Made by a program: the position numbers and the translations under genes. A DNA stretch of 64,000 nucleotides from Mangrovimonas cancribranchiae (GTDB taxonomy: Bacteria; Bacteroidota; Bacteroidia; Flavobacteriales; Flavobacteriaceae). This document shows, piece after piece, positions 39,931 to 50,465 of the stretch. The DNA is taken from assembly GCF_037126245.1 (NCBI RefSeq), contig NZ_CP136925.1, positions 2,682,001 to 2,746,000 on the forward strand, in the 5' to 3' direction. The notes beneath the pieces were generated by a model. It was not told where the DNA came from, searched no databases, and saw only the letters and a program-made list of their open reading frames with translations. Position 1 is the first letter of the stretch, and every line of letters starts with the position of its first letter.

Positions 39931-42228
39931 ATGTTAAAAAAACTTGTCGCTTTTGTCCTACTTATTGGTGCCGTTTATTGGAGTTTCTATGTCTTGCTTC
40001 CCAATACTATTTCAGATTTAGATGCTAATGACAATACATTTTCTACACAACGTGCTTTAGTTCAACTTAAAGAGATTTCTAAATCGCCTCATTATTTAGG
40101 AAACCAAGCACACACACAAGTTAGAGACTATATTATTTCTGAATTGGAAAAGCTAGGACTTCAACCCGAAGTTCAAGAAGGTTACTCCATGAGCCAATGG
40201 GGGAATTTATCTAAACCTAAAAATATTGTGGCTAGAATTCCTGGCACAAACCCTACAAAAGCCTTGCTTTTAATGTCGCATTACGATAGCAACCCACATT
40301 CGTCGTTTGGTGCTAGCGATGCCGGATCTGGTGTAGTTACCATTTTAGAAGGCTTACGAGCATATCTTAAAAGTAACACACCAAAAAACGATATTATTGT
40401 ATTAATTACCGACGGTGAAGAATTAGGCTTAAATGGCGCCGATATTTTTGTAAATCAACACCCGTGGGCAAAAGATGTTGGGCTAGTCCTAAATTTTGAA
40501 GCACGAGGAAGTGGCGGCCCTAGTTATATGCTTATTGAAACCAATCAAGGCAATGCCAATTTAATGAAAGGCTTTGTAGAGGCTAACCCTGAGTTTCCTG
40601 TAGCAAACTCTTTAGCTTATAGCATTTATAAAATGCTCCCAAATGACACCGATTTAACTCGCTTTAGAGAAGACGCTGATATAGATGGATTTAATTTTGC
40701 TTTTATTGATAATCATTTTGATTATCACACTGCATTAGACACTTATAAACGTACCGATAGAAACTCGTTAGAGCATCAAGGAAGCTACCTCATGCCTTTG
40801 CTCGATTACTTTGCTAAAACCGATTTAACACAAGTAAAAAGCAACGAAGACTATATTTACCTTAATGTGCCTTTATTTAAAACCGTTATTTATCCGTTTT
40901 CATGGAATATGCCTATGCTTATTATTGGTGTAGTTTTCTTTATTTTTCTACTCATTTATGGGTTTAAACGCCGAATTTTAAACATCTCAAGTATTGGAAA
41001 AGGATTTCTTGCTTTTTTAATAGCGTTAGGTATTACAGGAAGTTTAGGGTTTGTATTATGGAAAGGTATTTTAGCTCTTTTCCCACAGTACCAAGAAATG
41101 CTTCATGGCTTTACTTATAATGGACATACCTATATTGCGGCCTTTGTTAGCTTATCACTTTCTTTATGTTTATACATTTATCATAAATTCTATACAGAAA
41201 AAAACACAGCCAGCTTACTTGTTGCTCCTATTGCTATTTGGTTAATTATCTGCACTTTTATTGTTTTTAAGTTAGAAGGCGCTAGCTTTTTTATTATTCC
41301 AGTATATTTTGCCCTTATAAGCTTATTTGTACTTATAAGACAACAAAAACCTAACCTTATTCTGTTAGCCTTATTAGCTTTTCCTGTAATAACAATTATG
41401 GCGCCTTTTGTAAAAATGTTTCCTGTAGGCTTGGGACTTAAAATCCTCTTTGTATCCTGTATTTTTGTGAGTTTAATTTTCGGATTTTTAATACCTGTTT
41501 TGGGGTTTTTTAAACATAAAAATCGATGGGCCTTACTCTTTTCTGTTATTGGATTATGCTTTTTAGGTTCGGCATGTTTAAATTCAGATTTCACAAATGA
41601 TACACCAAAACCTAATAGCTTAGTCTACATTCTTGATGACAATAACAACACAGCTTCTTGGGCGACTTACGATACCATGTTAGATGAATGGAATAAAAGC
41701 AAATTAGGTGATTCACCTAAAGAAGCACTTCCCTTAAAAGATTACACAGCCGCTAGTAAATACAGTACTGGATTTACTTACATGAATACAGCCGAAATTA
41801 AAAAACTACCAAAACCTATCGTTGAAATATCTTGGGATACTATAATTAATGGAAAAAGAACAGTTGAATTATGTTTTAAATCAAAACGTCAAGCCGAACG
41901 CATTGAGGTCTATGCAGATACTTCTTTAGTCTTTAATAACGCCATTATTAATGGTGTAGAAGCACATAAAAACACACCATCAAAAACCGTTTTTGGCAAC
42001 CGAAAAAGCAAACGTTTATTCAGCTATTATATAGCTGATAACGAACCTTTAGATATAGTGTTAACGGTTCCTGCCAATCAAAAAACCACATTAGAATTCT
42101 TTGAAGCAAGTTTTAATTTGTTACAAAATAATATGTTTAACGTTCCTAAACGACCTAAGAATATGATTCCAAAACCATTTGTATTAAACGATGCTATTAT
42201 TCTTAAAAAAACCATGATTTTAGAATAA
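39931..42228 (+). CDS. M28-family metallopeptidase, membrane
   Basis: 765 residues, ATG at 39931. N-terminal membrane anchor, then an M28 domain (about 45-300) with ligands in MSHYDSNPH, FGASDAGSGV, DGEELGLNGADIF, NFEARGSGG and FDYHTALDTY. From about 325 to 550 eight or so transmembrane helices, then a soluble C-terminal domain of about 190 residues. This matches membrane-bound M28 peptidases (FXNA-like). Likely cleaves peptides on the periplasmic side. Confidence 0.9.
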   Translation: MLKKLVAFVLLIGAVYWSFYVLLPNTISDLDANDNTFSTQRALVQLKEISKSPHYLGNQAHTQVRDYIISELEKLGLQPEVQEGYSMSQWGNLSKPKNIVARIPGTNPTKALLLMSHYDSNPHSSFGASDAGSGVVTILEGLRAYLKSNTPKNDIIVLITDGEELGLNGADIFVNQHPWAKDVGLVLNFEARGSGGPSYMLIETNQGNANLMKGFVEANPEFPVANSLAYSIYKMLPNDTDLTRFREDADIDGFNFAFIDNHFDYHTALDTYKRTDRNSLEHQGSYLMPLLDYFAKTDLTQVKSNEDYIYLNVPLFKTVIYPFSWNMPMLIIGVVFFIFLLIYGFKRRILNISSIGKGFLAFLIALGITGSLGFVLWKGILALFPQYQEMLHGFTYNGHTYIAAFVSLSLSLCLYIYHKFYTEKNTASLLVAPIAIWLIICTFIVFKLEGASFFIIPVYFALISLFVLIRQQKPNLILLALLAFPVITIMAPFVKMFPVGLGLKILFVSCIFVSLIFGFLIPVLGFFKHKNRWALLFSVIGLCFLGSACLNSDFTNDTPKPNSLVYILDDNNNTASWATYDTMLDEWNKSKLGDSPKEALPLKDYTAASKYSTGFTYMNTAEIKKLPKPIVEISWDTIINGKRTVELCFKSKRQAERIEVYADTSLVFNNAIINGVEAHKNTPSKTVFGNRKSKRLFSYYIADNEPLDIVLTVPANQKTTLEFFEASFNLLQNNMFNVPKRPKNMIPKPFVLNDAIILKKTMILE

Positions 42229-42278
42229 ATGGAAATCCGTATTAATTTTAGTAGTTTTGGCACTTAATTTTTTGAGAA

Positions 42279-42974
42279 ATGAAACAGATTACAACATTGT
42301 TTTTATTGGTATTAGGGTTACACAACAGTATAGCACAAAACCAAACCAATTTAAAAACACATTACGAAGCTTTTTACAAACAAATGAAAGCCCAAGGTGA
42401 TGCTAGAGGAATTATAGATGGTTTAACACATTTAAACATCCTAGACCCATCGAAAAAACGACAAGACACCTTAGCTTATGTTTATATGAGCGAAGGCATG
42501 TACATGCAAGCCTTAAATACCATTGGTGTTAAAAAAAACACAACCGACTCTAATTTAGCTGTAGAAGTTAAAGCAGTGTCGCTAAAAGCTATCGGGCAAT
42601 CACAAAAAGCCATAGAACATTTTGAGGTTTTATTTAAACGAAACCCAGGAACTTCTGTAGCCTACGAATTGGCCGAGCTTAATATGCAAAATCAAAACCT
42701 AATACAAGCCACAACTTATGTAGATTACGGTTTAGAACATGCTAAAGACGATATGTATAAAGCCTATTACGAAATGCAACAGCCTTATCGTGTTCCTTTA
42801 AAAGCAGGTTTTTTATATTTAAAAGCTTTAGTAACTTTTAATAAAAACAAAAGCACCAATATAGATAAAGCGATTACATTACTAGATGAAGCACTTGTAT
42901 TAGCTCCTAATTTTAACTTAGCACAATTAAGTAAAGATGCTTTAATAGGTCAAAAACCTAAAACAGAAGACTAA
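42279..42974 (+). CDS. Secreted TPR protein
   Basis: 231 residues, ATG at 42279. Signal peptide MKQITTLFLLVLGLHNSIAQ, followed by tetratricopeptide-like helices (LAYVYMSEGMYMQALNTIGV; LKAIGQSQKAIEHFEVLFKR; AYELAELNMQNQNLIQATTY). TPRs mediate protein contacts. Ends just before a strong terminator; partner unknown. Confidence 0.8.
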   Translation: MKQITTLFLLVLGLHNSIAQNQTNLKTHYEAFYKQMKAQGDARGIIDGLTHLNILDPSKKRQDTLAYVYMSEGMYMQALNTIGVKKNTTDSNLAVEVKAVSLKAIGQSQKAIEHFEVLFKRNPGTSVAYELAELNMQNQNLIQATTYVDYGLEHAKDDMYKAYYEMQQPYRVPLKAGFLYLKALVTFNKNKSTNIDKAITLLDEALVLAPNFNLAQLSKDALIGQKPKTED

Positions 42975-42995
42975 TCAACTAAAGTGAATTCAAAT

Positions 42996-43025
42996 AAAAA
43001 GAGCGGCAATTTTGCCGCTCTTTTT
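42996..43025. terminator. Bidirectional terminator
   Basis: AAAAAGAGCGGCAA (42996-43009) and TTGCCGCTCTTTTT (43012-43025) form a 14-bp stem with T runs on both strands, between convergent genes. Confidence 0.9.
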
Positions 43026-43045
43026 ATTTTTTAAAGAAACTAATA

Positions 43046-45130
43046 TTACCAAATTTTCACACGATCTTCCGGTGCTAAATACATACTATCTGTTTCTTTT
43101 ACATTGAAAGCTTCATAAAAACCATCAACATTCATTAACGGCATAGTAGCTCTATACATTCCTGGTGAATGTGTATTTGTTTTTATCTGGCTTCTTAAAG
43201 CATCTTCTGTATACTTAGTTCTCCAAACGGTTGCCCAAGACATAAAGAAGCGTTGCTCTGGTGTATACCCATCAATTTTTCCTGGATTACCATTCTCTTT
43301 TAAGTACAATTGCAATCCATCGTATGCAGCATTAACACCACCTAAATCACCAATATTTTCTCCTAATGTATATGCGCCATTTAAATTAACATCTGGCAAG
43401 GCTTTTACATTGCTATACTGATCTGATAATTGTTTTCCTAAAGCCGTGAATTCTTTTAAGTCTTCATCTGTCCACCAATTATTTAAGTTTCCATCGGCAT
43501 CGTATCGTGATCCAGAATCGTCAAAACAGTGAGAAATTTCATGACCAATAACAGCTCCTATTCCACCGTAATTAACAGCCATATCGGCTTGATAGTTATA
43601 AAAAGGTGGTTGTAAAATGGCCGCTGGAAATACAATCTCGTTATACGGAGGCATAAAATAAGCATTCACAATTTGTGGTGCCATTAGCCACTCGCTTTTA
43701 TCAACTGGTTGCCCTAAATCAGCTAAATCTTCTTGGAAATTCCATTTTGACACGTTTTTCATATTATCAAAATAAGTTCCGCCGTCTTCTACACTAGAAA
43801 TTTCTAAGTTAGAATAATCTTTCCATTGGTCTGGATATGCTATTTTAACCTTCATTTTCTTAAGCTTTTCAATCGCTTTTTCTTTGGTTTCAGGCTCCAT
43901 CCAATCCAGATTATTAATACGGTTTTCAAAAGCTATTTTAATATTATCTATCATATTTTTAGCTTTTTCTTTAGCTTCTGGCGGAAACTTTTGGTCTACA
44001 TAAAGTTTTCCTAAAGCTTCACCTATGGTGCCATTAATCGTATTTAAGGCGCGTTCTTCTCTATCACGTTGCTTTTTAGATCCTCTTAAATCTCTACCAT
44101 AAAATTCCCAATTTGCTTTGTCTATTTCGGTTGATAGTAATCCTGCTGAGCGACGTAATAAAGTCCAGTCTAGGTAATTTTTCCAGTCTTGTACATGTCC
44201 TTCTTTTAGTATTCCATCTAGTGCTTTAAAATAGCCTGGGTCGGTTACTATAACCGTATCTATATTTTTTACGCCTATACCTGTTAAATACTTTTCCCAA
44301 TCTACAGTAGGTGTCATAGCGTTTAATTGCTCTAAAGATTTTGGGTTGAAACGCTTACGTGCGTCTCTACGGTCTTCTTTAGTCATTCTTGGTTTAGCCA
44401 TACTAGTTTCAAAAGCCAAAATACTGTTTGCTTTTTCTTGAGCTGATGCTTCGTCTTCTCCTATATATTGCAACATTTTAGCTATATGCTTACGATACTT
44501 TTCTAACTTTTCCTTGGTATCGGCATCTTCGTCAACGTAATAATCGCGACTCAATCCTAACGAACCATTACCTAAATAAGCGGCATTTAAATCGCTGTTT
44601 TTTGGATGCGATCCAACGCCAAAACCAAAAAACCCAGCACTTCCTGTTGGCTCCATTTCAATTAAGAAATCTTCAAGGTCGTCTACATTTTCAATGGCGT
44701 CTATTTTTGCTAAATAAGGTTCAAGTGGTTTAACACCTTGCTCGTCTCTTGACGTTGTGTCCATGATAGTTTGAAAAAGTTGCACGGCCTTTTCTTGATC
44801 TGACCCTGGTAAAACATCAATTTTATTTAGGTCTTTATCATCGGCCATTGCGGCTTTTAAAATGCCTAAAGCGTCTTCATCGGTTTGTTTTCTTAACTCA
44901 TCAAAACTTCCCCAACGTGTTCTATCTGATGGAATTTCGTTGTTATCTAACCACGTTCCGTTAACGTGTCTAAAAAAATCCTCGCCTGGTGTTACCGACT
45001 TATCCATGTATTCCAGATTAATTCCTGGAACAGCTTCTTCCTCGACTACTGCAACGTCTTTTTTCTCGTCTTGTTTACAAGATGTTAAAGCTGCCATGGC
45101 AATAACGGGAACAATTAAAAATTTATTCAT
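43046..45130 (-). CDS. M13-family (neprilysin-like) metallopeptidase lipoprotein
   Basis: 694 residues on the minus strand; the ATG at 45130 gives a clean SPII signal MNKFLIVPVIAMAALTSC (Cys18), with 45142 as alternative. Peptidase M13 N-terminal domain spans about 50-430; the C-terminal domain has the zinc site IGHEISHCFDDSG and the third ligand in LGENIGDLGGVNAA. The final region includes YMPPYNEIVFPA-like YFMPPYNEIVFPAAIL and FFMSWATVWR. Full length and all ligands present: an exported endopeptidase. Confidence 0.93.
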   Translation of the reverse strand: MNKFLIVPVIAMAALTSCKQDEKKDVAVVEEEAVPGINLEYMDKSVTPGEDFFRHVNGTWLDNNEIPSDRTRWGSFDELRKQTDEDALGILKAAMADDKDLNKIDVLPGSDQEKAVQLFQTIMDTTSRDEQGVKPLEPYLAKIDAIENVDDLEDFLIEMEPTGSAGFFGFGVGSHPKNSDLNAAYLGNGSLGLSRDYYVDEDADTKEKLEKYRKHIAKMLQYIGEDEASAQEKANSILAFETSMAKPRMTKEDRRDARKRFNPKSLEQLNAMTPTVDWEKYLTGIGVKNIDTVIVTDPGYFKALDGILKEGHVQDWKNYLDWTLLRRSAGLLSTEIDKANWEFYGRDLRGSKKQRDREERALNTINGTIGEALGKLYVDQKFPPEAKEKAKNMIDNIKIAFENRINNLDWMEPETKEKAIEKLKKMKVKIAYPDQWKDYSNLEISSVEDGGTYFDNMKNVSKWNFQEDLADLGQPVDKSEWLMAPQIVNAYFMPPYNEIVFPAAILQPPFYNYQADMAVNYGGIGAVIGHEISHCFDDSGSRYDADGNLNNWWTDEDLKEFTALGKQLSDQYSNVKALPDVNLNGAYTLGENIGDLGGVNAAYDGLQLYLKENGNPGKIDGYTPEQRFFMSWATVWRTKYTEDALRSQIKTNTHSPGMYRATMPLMNVDGFYEAFNVKETDSMYLAPEDRVKIW

Positions 45131-45232
45131 TTTAGTGTTCATTTGTTAGTAGTTTAAATTATAGCTTACAATTTACCAATATTTTGATTGTTTTGAGGGT
45201 TTTGTATTTATAGATTAACATAATATTAATAA

Positions 45233-45262
45233 AAAAAGCCCCTACATTAAAATGGGCTTTTT
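45233..45262 (-). terminator. Terminator downstream of the T9SS protein gene
   Basis: AAAAAGCCC (45233-45241) and GGGCTTTTT (45254-45262) form a 9-bp stem just downstream (minus strand) of the stop at 45285. Confidence 0.75.
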
Positions 45263-45284
45263 AAAGTTATGTGGAATAGTAAAT

Positions 45285-48200
45285 TTAATTCACAATTAAT
45301 TTTTTAGTGATTTTTCTATTCTCTTGTTCTAAATTAAGTAAATAAACACCTGATGCTAATTGACTTAAATTTAAGGTGTATTTATTGGAATTAGGTTGAA
45401 TGTTTTGCTCTTGTAGCACTATTTTTCCTGTGATATCGACTATTGAAATATCGAAGTTTTTTGGTTGGCTCATTTTAATATTAACATAGCCTAAAGATGA
45501 TGGATTTGGATATACTTGAAAACGGTTAACATGAGTATCCTCAACACTTAAAACTCCTGATACCTCAAAATCATCTACAATAACACCTTCTTCTACAACA
45601 GCTTGATCTGAATGAAATACAAAACGAAACATAATATTACTTTCTGATGTAAATCCAGATAAGTCGTAGCTGTATTGTATCATAAAAGGATTAGTTCCTG
45701 TCCATTGTGCTCCCGGGCAGTTAAAACACGTATTATTTTCACCTTCGGTAGTATCGCTATTATACCAATTAGGATCGTTTGCTGTTCCTAACACATGCCA
45801 AGAGGCTCCAGAATCTGTCGAGTATTCCATATAAACAATATCCCAATCTTCTTCTAGGTTGTATGCCATATTAAACTTTAACTCGGGATTATTTAATTGA
45901 GTTAAATTATAGCATCGTGATACTAAATGGCTTTTTATATTATTATCATAATCTCCTGATAGATTTGTGCCATAAACTTGGGTTCCTGAAGATGTTAAAT
46001 TTAATAAAGCCCCTGTTGGAACACCACGTTGCCAATAACCGCTACCACAACTACCACCATCGCTTACTAAAAGTTCATCGCTTTCAGTTTCGAAAGTATT
46101 AACTTGGTTTACTTCACCAGATAAATTAGTATAAAAGTACTTTACCTGTTTATTATTTGAACTATAAGAATCGCTAGAAAATGATGAAATTACTTCTAAT
46201 TCATGATTACCAATAGTTATATTTTGTGTTGGTAGTGGTATTATGGCTGTTTCGCCTGCAGGAATATTACCATTCCAAGTAAAGGTGTTTTCTGTTCCAT
46301 CTAGAGAGTAATTAACATCTACGGTTGTAACTGAGTTAGACCCTAAGTTTTCAACTTCTATTTCAACACCACTTAATTCATTACCACAATTAAAGTTAGC
46401 TTCTAAACCTAAAATAGCCGTAAGTGCAATCTCATTAGCAACCGTTTCGGTTTGCAAGTTTGATTGCCAAATTCCACGTCCATAAGTTGCTGCAGTAATT
46501 TTATTATCATTGGTATTAATTTCTAAATCGGTGATAGACACTGTTGGTAAACCAATGTTAAAAGGTTCCCAATCTTGTGTAGTATCATCATATCTATAAA
46601 CACCTAAATAAGTCCCTAAATAGAGTGGATTTTGCGTATGTAAGTCTTGATGCTTTATCACATTTTTTGTTACTCCTGGTAAGCTTCCTGTGATATTTGA
46701 AAAATTAACACCACCATCAATCGATTTATAAACACCTCCATTTAGTCCAGAAGTTGTCACATACAAAATATCGCTATTTCCATTATTAACCTCTATAGAA
46801 GTAATACTGGACGAAAAATTTTGAACAGTAGAAAAACTAACTCCTCTGTTAGTACTTTTTCTTAAAGATGAATTAATTGCAATGTAAATATTATCTGGGT
46901 TTAAGTCGTCTATTTCAAGTTTGTCTATATTCTCTCCAAAACTTGGCGATACGACTTGCCACGAAGAACCACATAATTTATATAAACTTGAAAATCCAGC
47001 ATATAGTTCGCTTTCGCTATTCATAACTAAAGGCGTCACCCAATTTCCTTGTTCACTATCAGGACTATTAATTTGAGCGTTTAATCCACCTCCGGCAGAA
47101 TTAGACACATTTAAACTTCCTCCAAATTGTGTAAAACCATAATACATATCTGGATTAGCTGGATCAATTGCTGTATCCATACCATCGGCGCCATAATAGT
47201 TTTGCCATTGGTTGTTATTAAGAGCGTGTCCGCCGTTATCTTGCAAGCCTCCAACCATCTTATCTGATGTTTGTTTAGAGACTGCAATTTTATAAAATTG
47301 ACTTATTTGCATCCCTTCTGTTAAGTCTGTAAAATTTGCTCCAGAATCGGACGATTTATAAAAGCCGCCATCTGTTCCAGCATACAACTCCCCATTAAAA
47401 AATCGTAATAAATGAATATCTGCATGCGTGTAGCCAGCACTAAACGGTGCGTTCCAGTAATTTAATTTTGTAAAACTAGTTCCGCTGTTTGTCGTCTTCC
47501 AAATATTAAGCACGCCAACATAAACTTCGTTTTCATTTACGTCTGATACCGCCATAGCCATATCGTACCAGGCTTGTGTGCTTTCAAAAATATCGCCAAC
47601 TGTAGCTTGCGAAGCTGTTTCGGTAAAACTTGTTCCAGAACTTGTTGATTTAAACAACCCTCCAAAAGCGTTATTTCCGTCAGCTGAAAGTACATAAACA
47701 ACATTAGAATTTGCTGGTGTTACATCAATAACCAACCTAGAAGAAGTAAAAGGTAAGCCTTGACCTATGACTGAGCTAAAGCTGTCGCCACCATTGGTCG
47801 ACTTATAAAACACACTAGATGACACAGCATAAATAGTACTAGGATCTCCTGGTTTTAATTTGATGTCTTTAATATTACCTGAAAGTGTATTAGTCCATGT
47901 AGTTCCTGCATCTAAAGATTTATAGACACCACTATTGGTTGCTACCCATAAAATATTGGAGTTTGAAGGATGAATGTATATATCGTTCATCGATGAAGGT
48001 GAATTACTGGTATTTAATCCTGTTGTATTCCATGTTAAACCACCATCTGTAGATTTTAAAACACCTACACTATAAGAATCTCCAGCGTCGTCATCGCCTG
48101 TGGCAATATAAATTGTGTTCGAATCGTTATAATCAATTGCAATTCCAGAAACCCCTATTTGTGGCAGATTATCTGTAGTTGTAGTCCAAGTTACACCTCC

Positions 48201-48683
48201 ATCTATAGACTTCCATAATCCACCAGCAGGAGCTCCAGAATAATACACATTTGGATTATTAGGATCTACTGTAATGGCATTTACTCTACCTTGACCAGAA
48301 GACCAAGACCCTGTATTTGTATGCTCGAATGGTCCTATTGGGTACCAATTACTTTCATCAACTCTATTAGAATTACGTGATTGCGCACTTTCCCAAATGG
48401 TCCATAACTCCTCTGGTGTTGGAAGAACACCTTCTTCGTTTACAAAATTTTGCCAGTAATTTTGCCAACGTTTAAACGGCTTAAATCCACTTCCTTTAGT
48501 ATTTGGGTTTCTGGTTTCCCAATACGTATTAAAAGCAGTAACAATTTCGTTAAACGTAACAGGATTATTAGTAGCACTTCTTTGATTAATGTTTAGCTCT
48601 TGCATCCAAGGGGCATCTTGGTTAAATTGTGCAGTAGCCATAAAAGCACATAATAATGTACCTAAAAATAGTATCTTTTTCAT
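45285..48683 (-). CDS. Large BNR/sortilin-type repeat protein with T9SS sorting domain
   Basis: 1132 residues on the minus strand; ATG at 48683 opens the signal peptide MKKILFLGTLLCAFMATAQ. Residues about 90-780 hold many BNR/VPS10-like blades (GGLWKSIDGGVTWTTTTDNL, GVYKSLDAGTTWTNTLSGNI, GGLFKSTSSGTSFTETASQA), a beta propeller as in xyloglucanase or sortilin-like proteins. A CARDB-like and a beta-sandwich region follow, and the last 85 residues (VYPNPSSLGYVNIK, FDISIVDITGKIVLQ, LASGVYLLNLEQENRKITKK) are a type A T9SS sorting domain. Exported across the outer membrane. Confidence 0.9.
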   Translation of the reverse strand: MKKILFLGTLLCAFMATAQFNQDAPWMQELNINQRSATNNPVTFNEIVTAFNTYWETRNPNTKGSGFKPFKRWQNYWQNFVNEEGVLPTPEELWTIWESAQSRNSNRVDESNWYPIGPFEHTNTGSWSSGQGRVNAITVDPNNPNVYYSGAPAGGLWKSIDGGVTWTTTTDNLPQIGVSGIAIDYNDSNTIYIATGDDDAGDSYSVGVLKSTDGGLTWNTTGLNTSNSPSSMNDIYIHPSNSNILWVATNSGVYKSLDAGTTWTNTLSGNIKDIKLKPGDPSTIYAVSSSVFYKSTNGGDSFSSVIGQGLPFTSSRLVIDVTPANSNVVYVLSADGNNAFGGLFKSTSSGTSFTETASQATVGDIFESTQAWYDMAMAVSDVNENEVYVGVLNIWKTTNSGTSFTKLNYWNAPFSAGYTHADIHLLRFFNGELYAGTDGGFYKSSDSGANFTDLTEGMQISQFYKIAVSKQTSDKMVGGLQDNGGHALNNNQWQNYYGADGMDTAIDPANPDMYYGFTQFGGSLNVSNSAGGGLNAQINSPDSEQGNWVTPLVMNSESELYAGFSSLYKLCGSSWQVVSPSFGENIDKLEIDDLNPDNIYIAINSSLRKSTNRGVSFSTVQNFSSSITSIEVNNGNSDILYVTTSGLNGGVYKSIDGGVNFSNITGSLPGVTKNVIKHQDLHTQNPLYLGTYLGVYRYDDTTQDWEPFNIGLPTVSITDLEINTNDNKITAATYGRGIWQSNLQTETVANEIALTAILGLEANFNCGNELSGVEIEVENLGSNSVTTVDVNYSLDGTENTFTWNGNIPAGETAIIPLPTQNITIGNHELEVISSFSSDSYSSNNKQVKYFYTNLSGEVNQVNTFETESDELLVSDGGSCGSGYWQRGVPTGALLNLTSSGTQVYGTNLSGDYDNNIKSHLVSRCYNLTQLNNPELKFNMAYNLEEDWDIVYMEYSTDSGASWHVLGTANDPNWYNSDTTEGENNTCFNCPGAQWTGTNPFMIQYSYDLSGFTSESNIMFRFVFHSDQAVVEEGVIVDDFEVSGVLSVEDTHVNRFQVYPNPSSLGYVNIKMSQPKNFDISIVDITGKIVLQEQNIQPNSNKYTLNLSQLASGVYLLNLEQENRKITKKLIVN

Positions 48684-48801
48684 TTTTTTGTTTTTCACAA
48701 AAAACAACATTAAGCATTGTTGCTTTTCTTATAAAATTCCTCAAAAATAGAATAATTTTTAAAAAAACTTAAAAACAAATAAGGATATTTAATTTACTAA
48801 A

Positions 48802-49317
48802 TTAGACAGGTTTTTCAATTTTTTGAGATTCTCTTTCTAATTTTTTATTCATTTGAAATTTTAAGTTAGAAAAAGATGTAAGTAGTGTTTTTAGCGACTC
48901 AAGAACATTTTCCTGCTTACTATTAGAAAGGCCTATCAAGCTTTCAAATTTATAAAAAGCATTTTCTAAAGATACTATTCTAGCTTGTACCGAAGGAGAG
49001 TTTAGTTGTTTTGGCAGCGAGGTTTTAAAATCATTTAACAACGCTTCTAAAGTTTCATGATTTCCCATAAAAAATGACGTATCGCCATTCTTTACATTAT
49101 CTATTACATTACTAAGTTCGTTATATTTTCCCCAGTCTTGAGTTATCTTTTTTACTTTAGCGTCAAGCTCAAATTCAATAATATTAATTTTACTCACCTC
49201 TTTTTTAGTCAACTTGTAAGAAGTAGTCTCTTGAGCAGTACTTTTTTGCGTATTATTTTCTTCTTGGCCACAAGAAAAAAACAACAATAACAAACAAATA
49301 ACAACCAGTTTTTTCAT
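48802..49317 (-). CDS. Lipoprotein, hypothetical
   Basis: 171 residues on the minus strand; ATG at 49317 chosen over 49365 because it opens an SPII signal MKKLVVICLLLLFFSC (Cys16). The rest is mainly helical (about 35-165), Lys/Glu/Ser-rich. Family not recognised. Single gene, divergent from the threonine dehydrogenase-like gene. Confidence 0.75.
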   Translation of the reverse strand: MKKLVVICLLLLFFSCGQEENNTQKSTAQETTSYKLTKKEVSKINIIEFELDAKVKKITQDWGKYNELSNVIDNVKNGDTSFFMGNHETLEALLNDFKTSLPKQLNSPSVQARIVSLENAFYKFESLIGLSNSKQENVLESLKTLLTSFSNLKFQMNKKLERESQKIEKPV

Positions 49318-49417
49318 AGGAAAACGCTTAGAATTACAAATATATTGATTTCGTGATTTATACATCTATAATGAGTGATTTTAATATATTTTTAAGCTAT
49401 TTAAGGCAAAATATTTT

Positions 49418-49425
49418 TACTTTTG
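49418..49425 (+). promoter_or_regulatory. Possible -7 promoter box of the threonine dehydrogenase-like gene
   Basis: TACTTTTG fits the Bacteroidetes TAnnTTTG box, 20 bp before the ATG at 49445. No convincing TTG -33 box is seen, so certainty is limited. Confidence 0.35.
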
Positions 49426-49444
49426 AACCCTTAAAATTGGGTAC

Positions 49445-50389
49445 ATGACTCCGAAAATTTTAATTATTGGCGCTTGCGGGCAAATTGGTTCTGAGTTAAC
49501 ATTTAAACTAAGAGAACTTCATGGCAACGACAACGTGATTGCCAGCGATATTAATTATAATAATTTAAGTGTTGTAAACTCTGGTGCATTCGAAATAGTT
49601 GATGCGCAAGATTACGCTTCGGTAAAAGATTGTGTAGAAAAACATGATGTTAATACCGTTTATTTAATGGCCGCTATGTTAAGTGCTACAGGAGAAAAAT
49701 ACCCTATGAAAGCATGGGATTTAAACATGAATTCTTTATTTCATGTGTTAAACCTAGCCAAAGAAGGCTTTATAAAAAAAGTGTTTTGGCCGTCTAGCAT
49801 TGCTGTTTTTGGACCAACAACACCTAAAGACAATACGCCCCAACATACCATTGTAGAACCTTCTACTGTTTATGGTATAACCAAACAAGTTGGCGAACGT
49901 TGGTGCGAATATTATCATAAAAACTACGGGGTTGATGTACGAAGCATTCGTTACCCAGGTATTATAAGCTGGAAAACCCTTCCTGGTGGCGGCACCACAG
50001 ATTATGCTGTAGAAATTTATCACGAAGCTTTAAAAAATAACACTTATGAGTGTTTCTTATCTGAAGACACCAAACTCCCTATGATGTTTATGGACGATGC
50101 CATAAAAGCTACCGTAGATATTATGCATGCCAACAATAGTGCTATAAAAATAAGGTCGTCGTATAACTTAGCTGCAGTAAGCTTTACGCCTAACGAGGTG
50201 TTTAAAGCCATACAAAAACATATTCCTGACTTTACAATTACTTACAAAACAGACTACAGGCAGCACATTGCAGACACTTGGCCAAAAAGTATTGATGACT
50301 CTCACGCTAGAAACGATTGGAACTGGAAACACTCCTTTGATTTGGATGCCATTACCAAGGAAATGCTAGATAATTTATCTAAATCTTAA
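49445..50389 (+). CDS. L-threonine 3-dehydrogenase-like (SDR/epimerase family)
   Basis: 314 residues, ATG at 49445. Extended SDR fold: NAD-binding IIGACGQIGSELTFKL, LMAAMLSATGE, catalytic Tyr-Lys in VYGITKQVGERWCEYY and the region SIRYPGIISWKTLPGGGTTD typical of the epimerase-like L-threonine 3-dehydrogenases. Converts threonine to 2-amino-3-ketobutyrate with NAD in the cytoplasm. Length matches the family. Confidence 0.88.
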   Translation: MTPKILIIGACGQIGSELTFKLRELHGNDNVIASDINYNNLSVVNSGAFEIVDAQDYASVKDCVEKHDVNTVYLMAAMLSATGEKYPMKAWDLNMNSLFHVLNLAKEGFIKKVFWPSSIAVFGPTTPKDNTPQHTIVEPSTVYGITKQVGERWCEYYHKNYGVDVRSIRYPGIISWKTLPGGGTTDYAVEIYHEALKNNTYECFLSEDTKLPMMFMDDAIKATVDIMHANNSAIKIRSSYNLAAVSFTPNEVFKAIQKHIPDFTITYKTDYRQHIADTWPKSIDDSHARNDWNWKHSFDLDAITKEMLDNLSKS

Positions 50390-50465
50390 ATTGGTTAGGT
50401 TTTCTTTTTTGTTTTATTTTCTTACTTTGCCCGCTTCGCGTATTTAACCAAAGTAAATTTAAAAC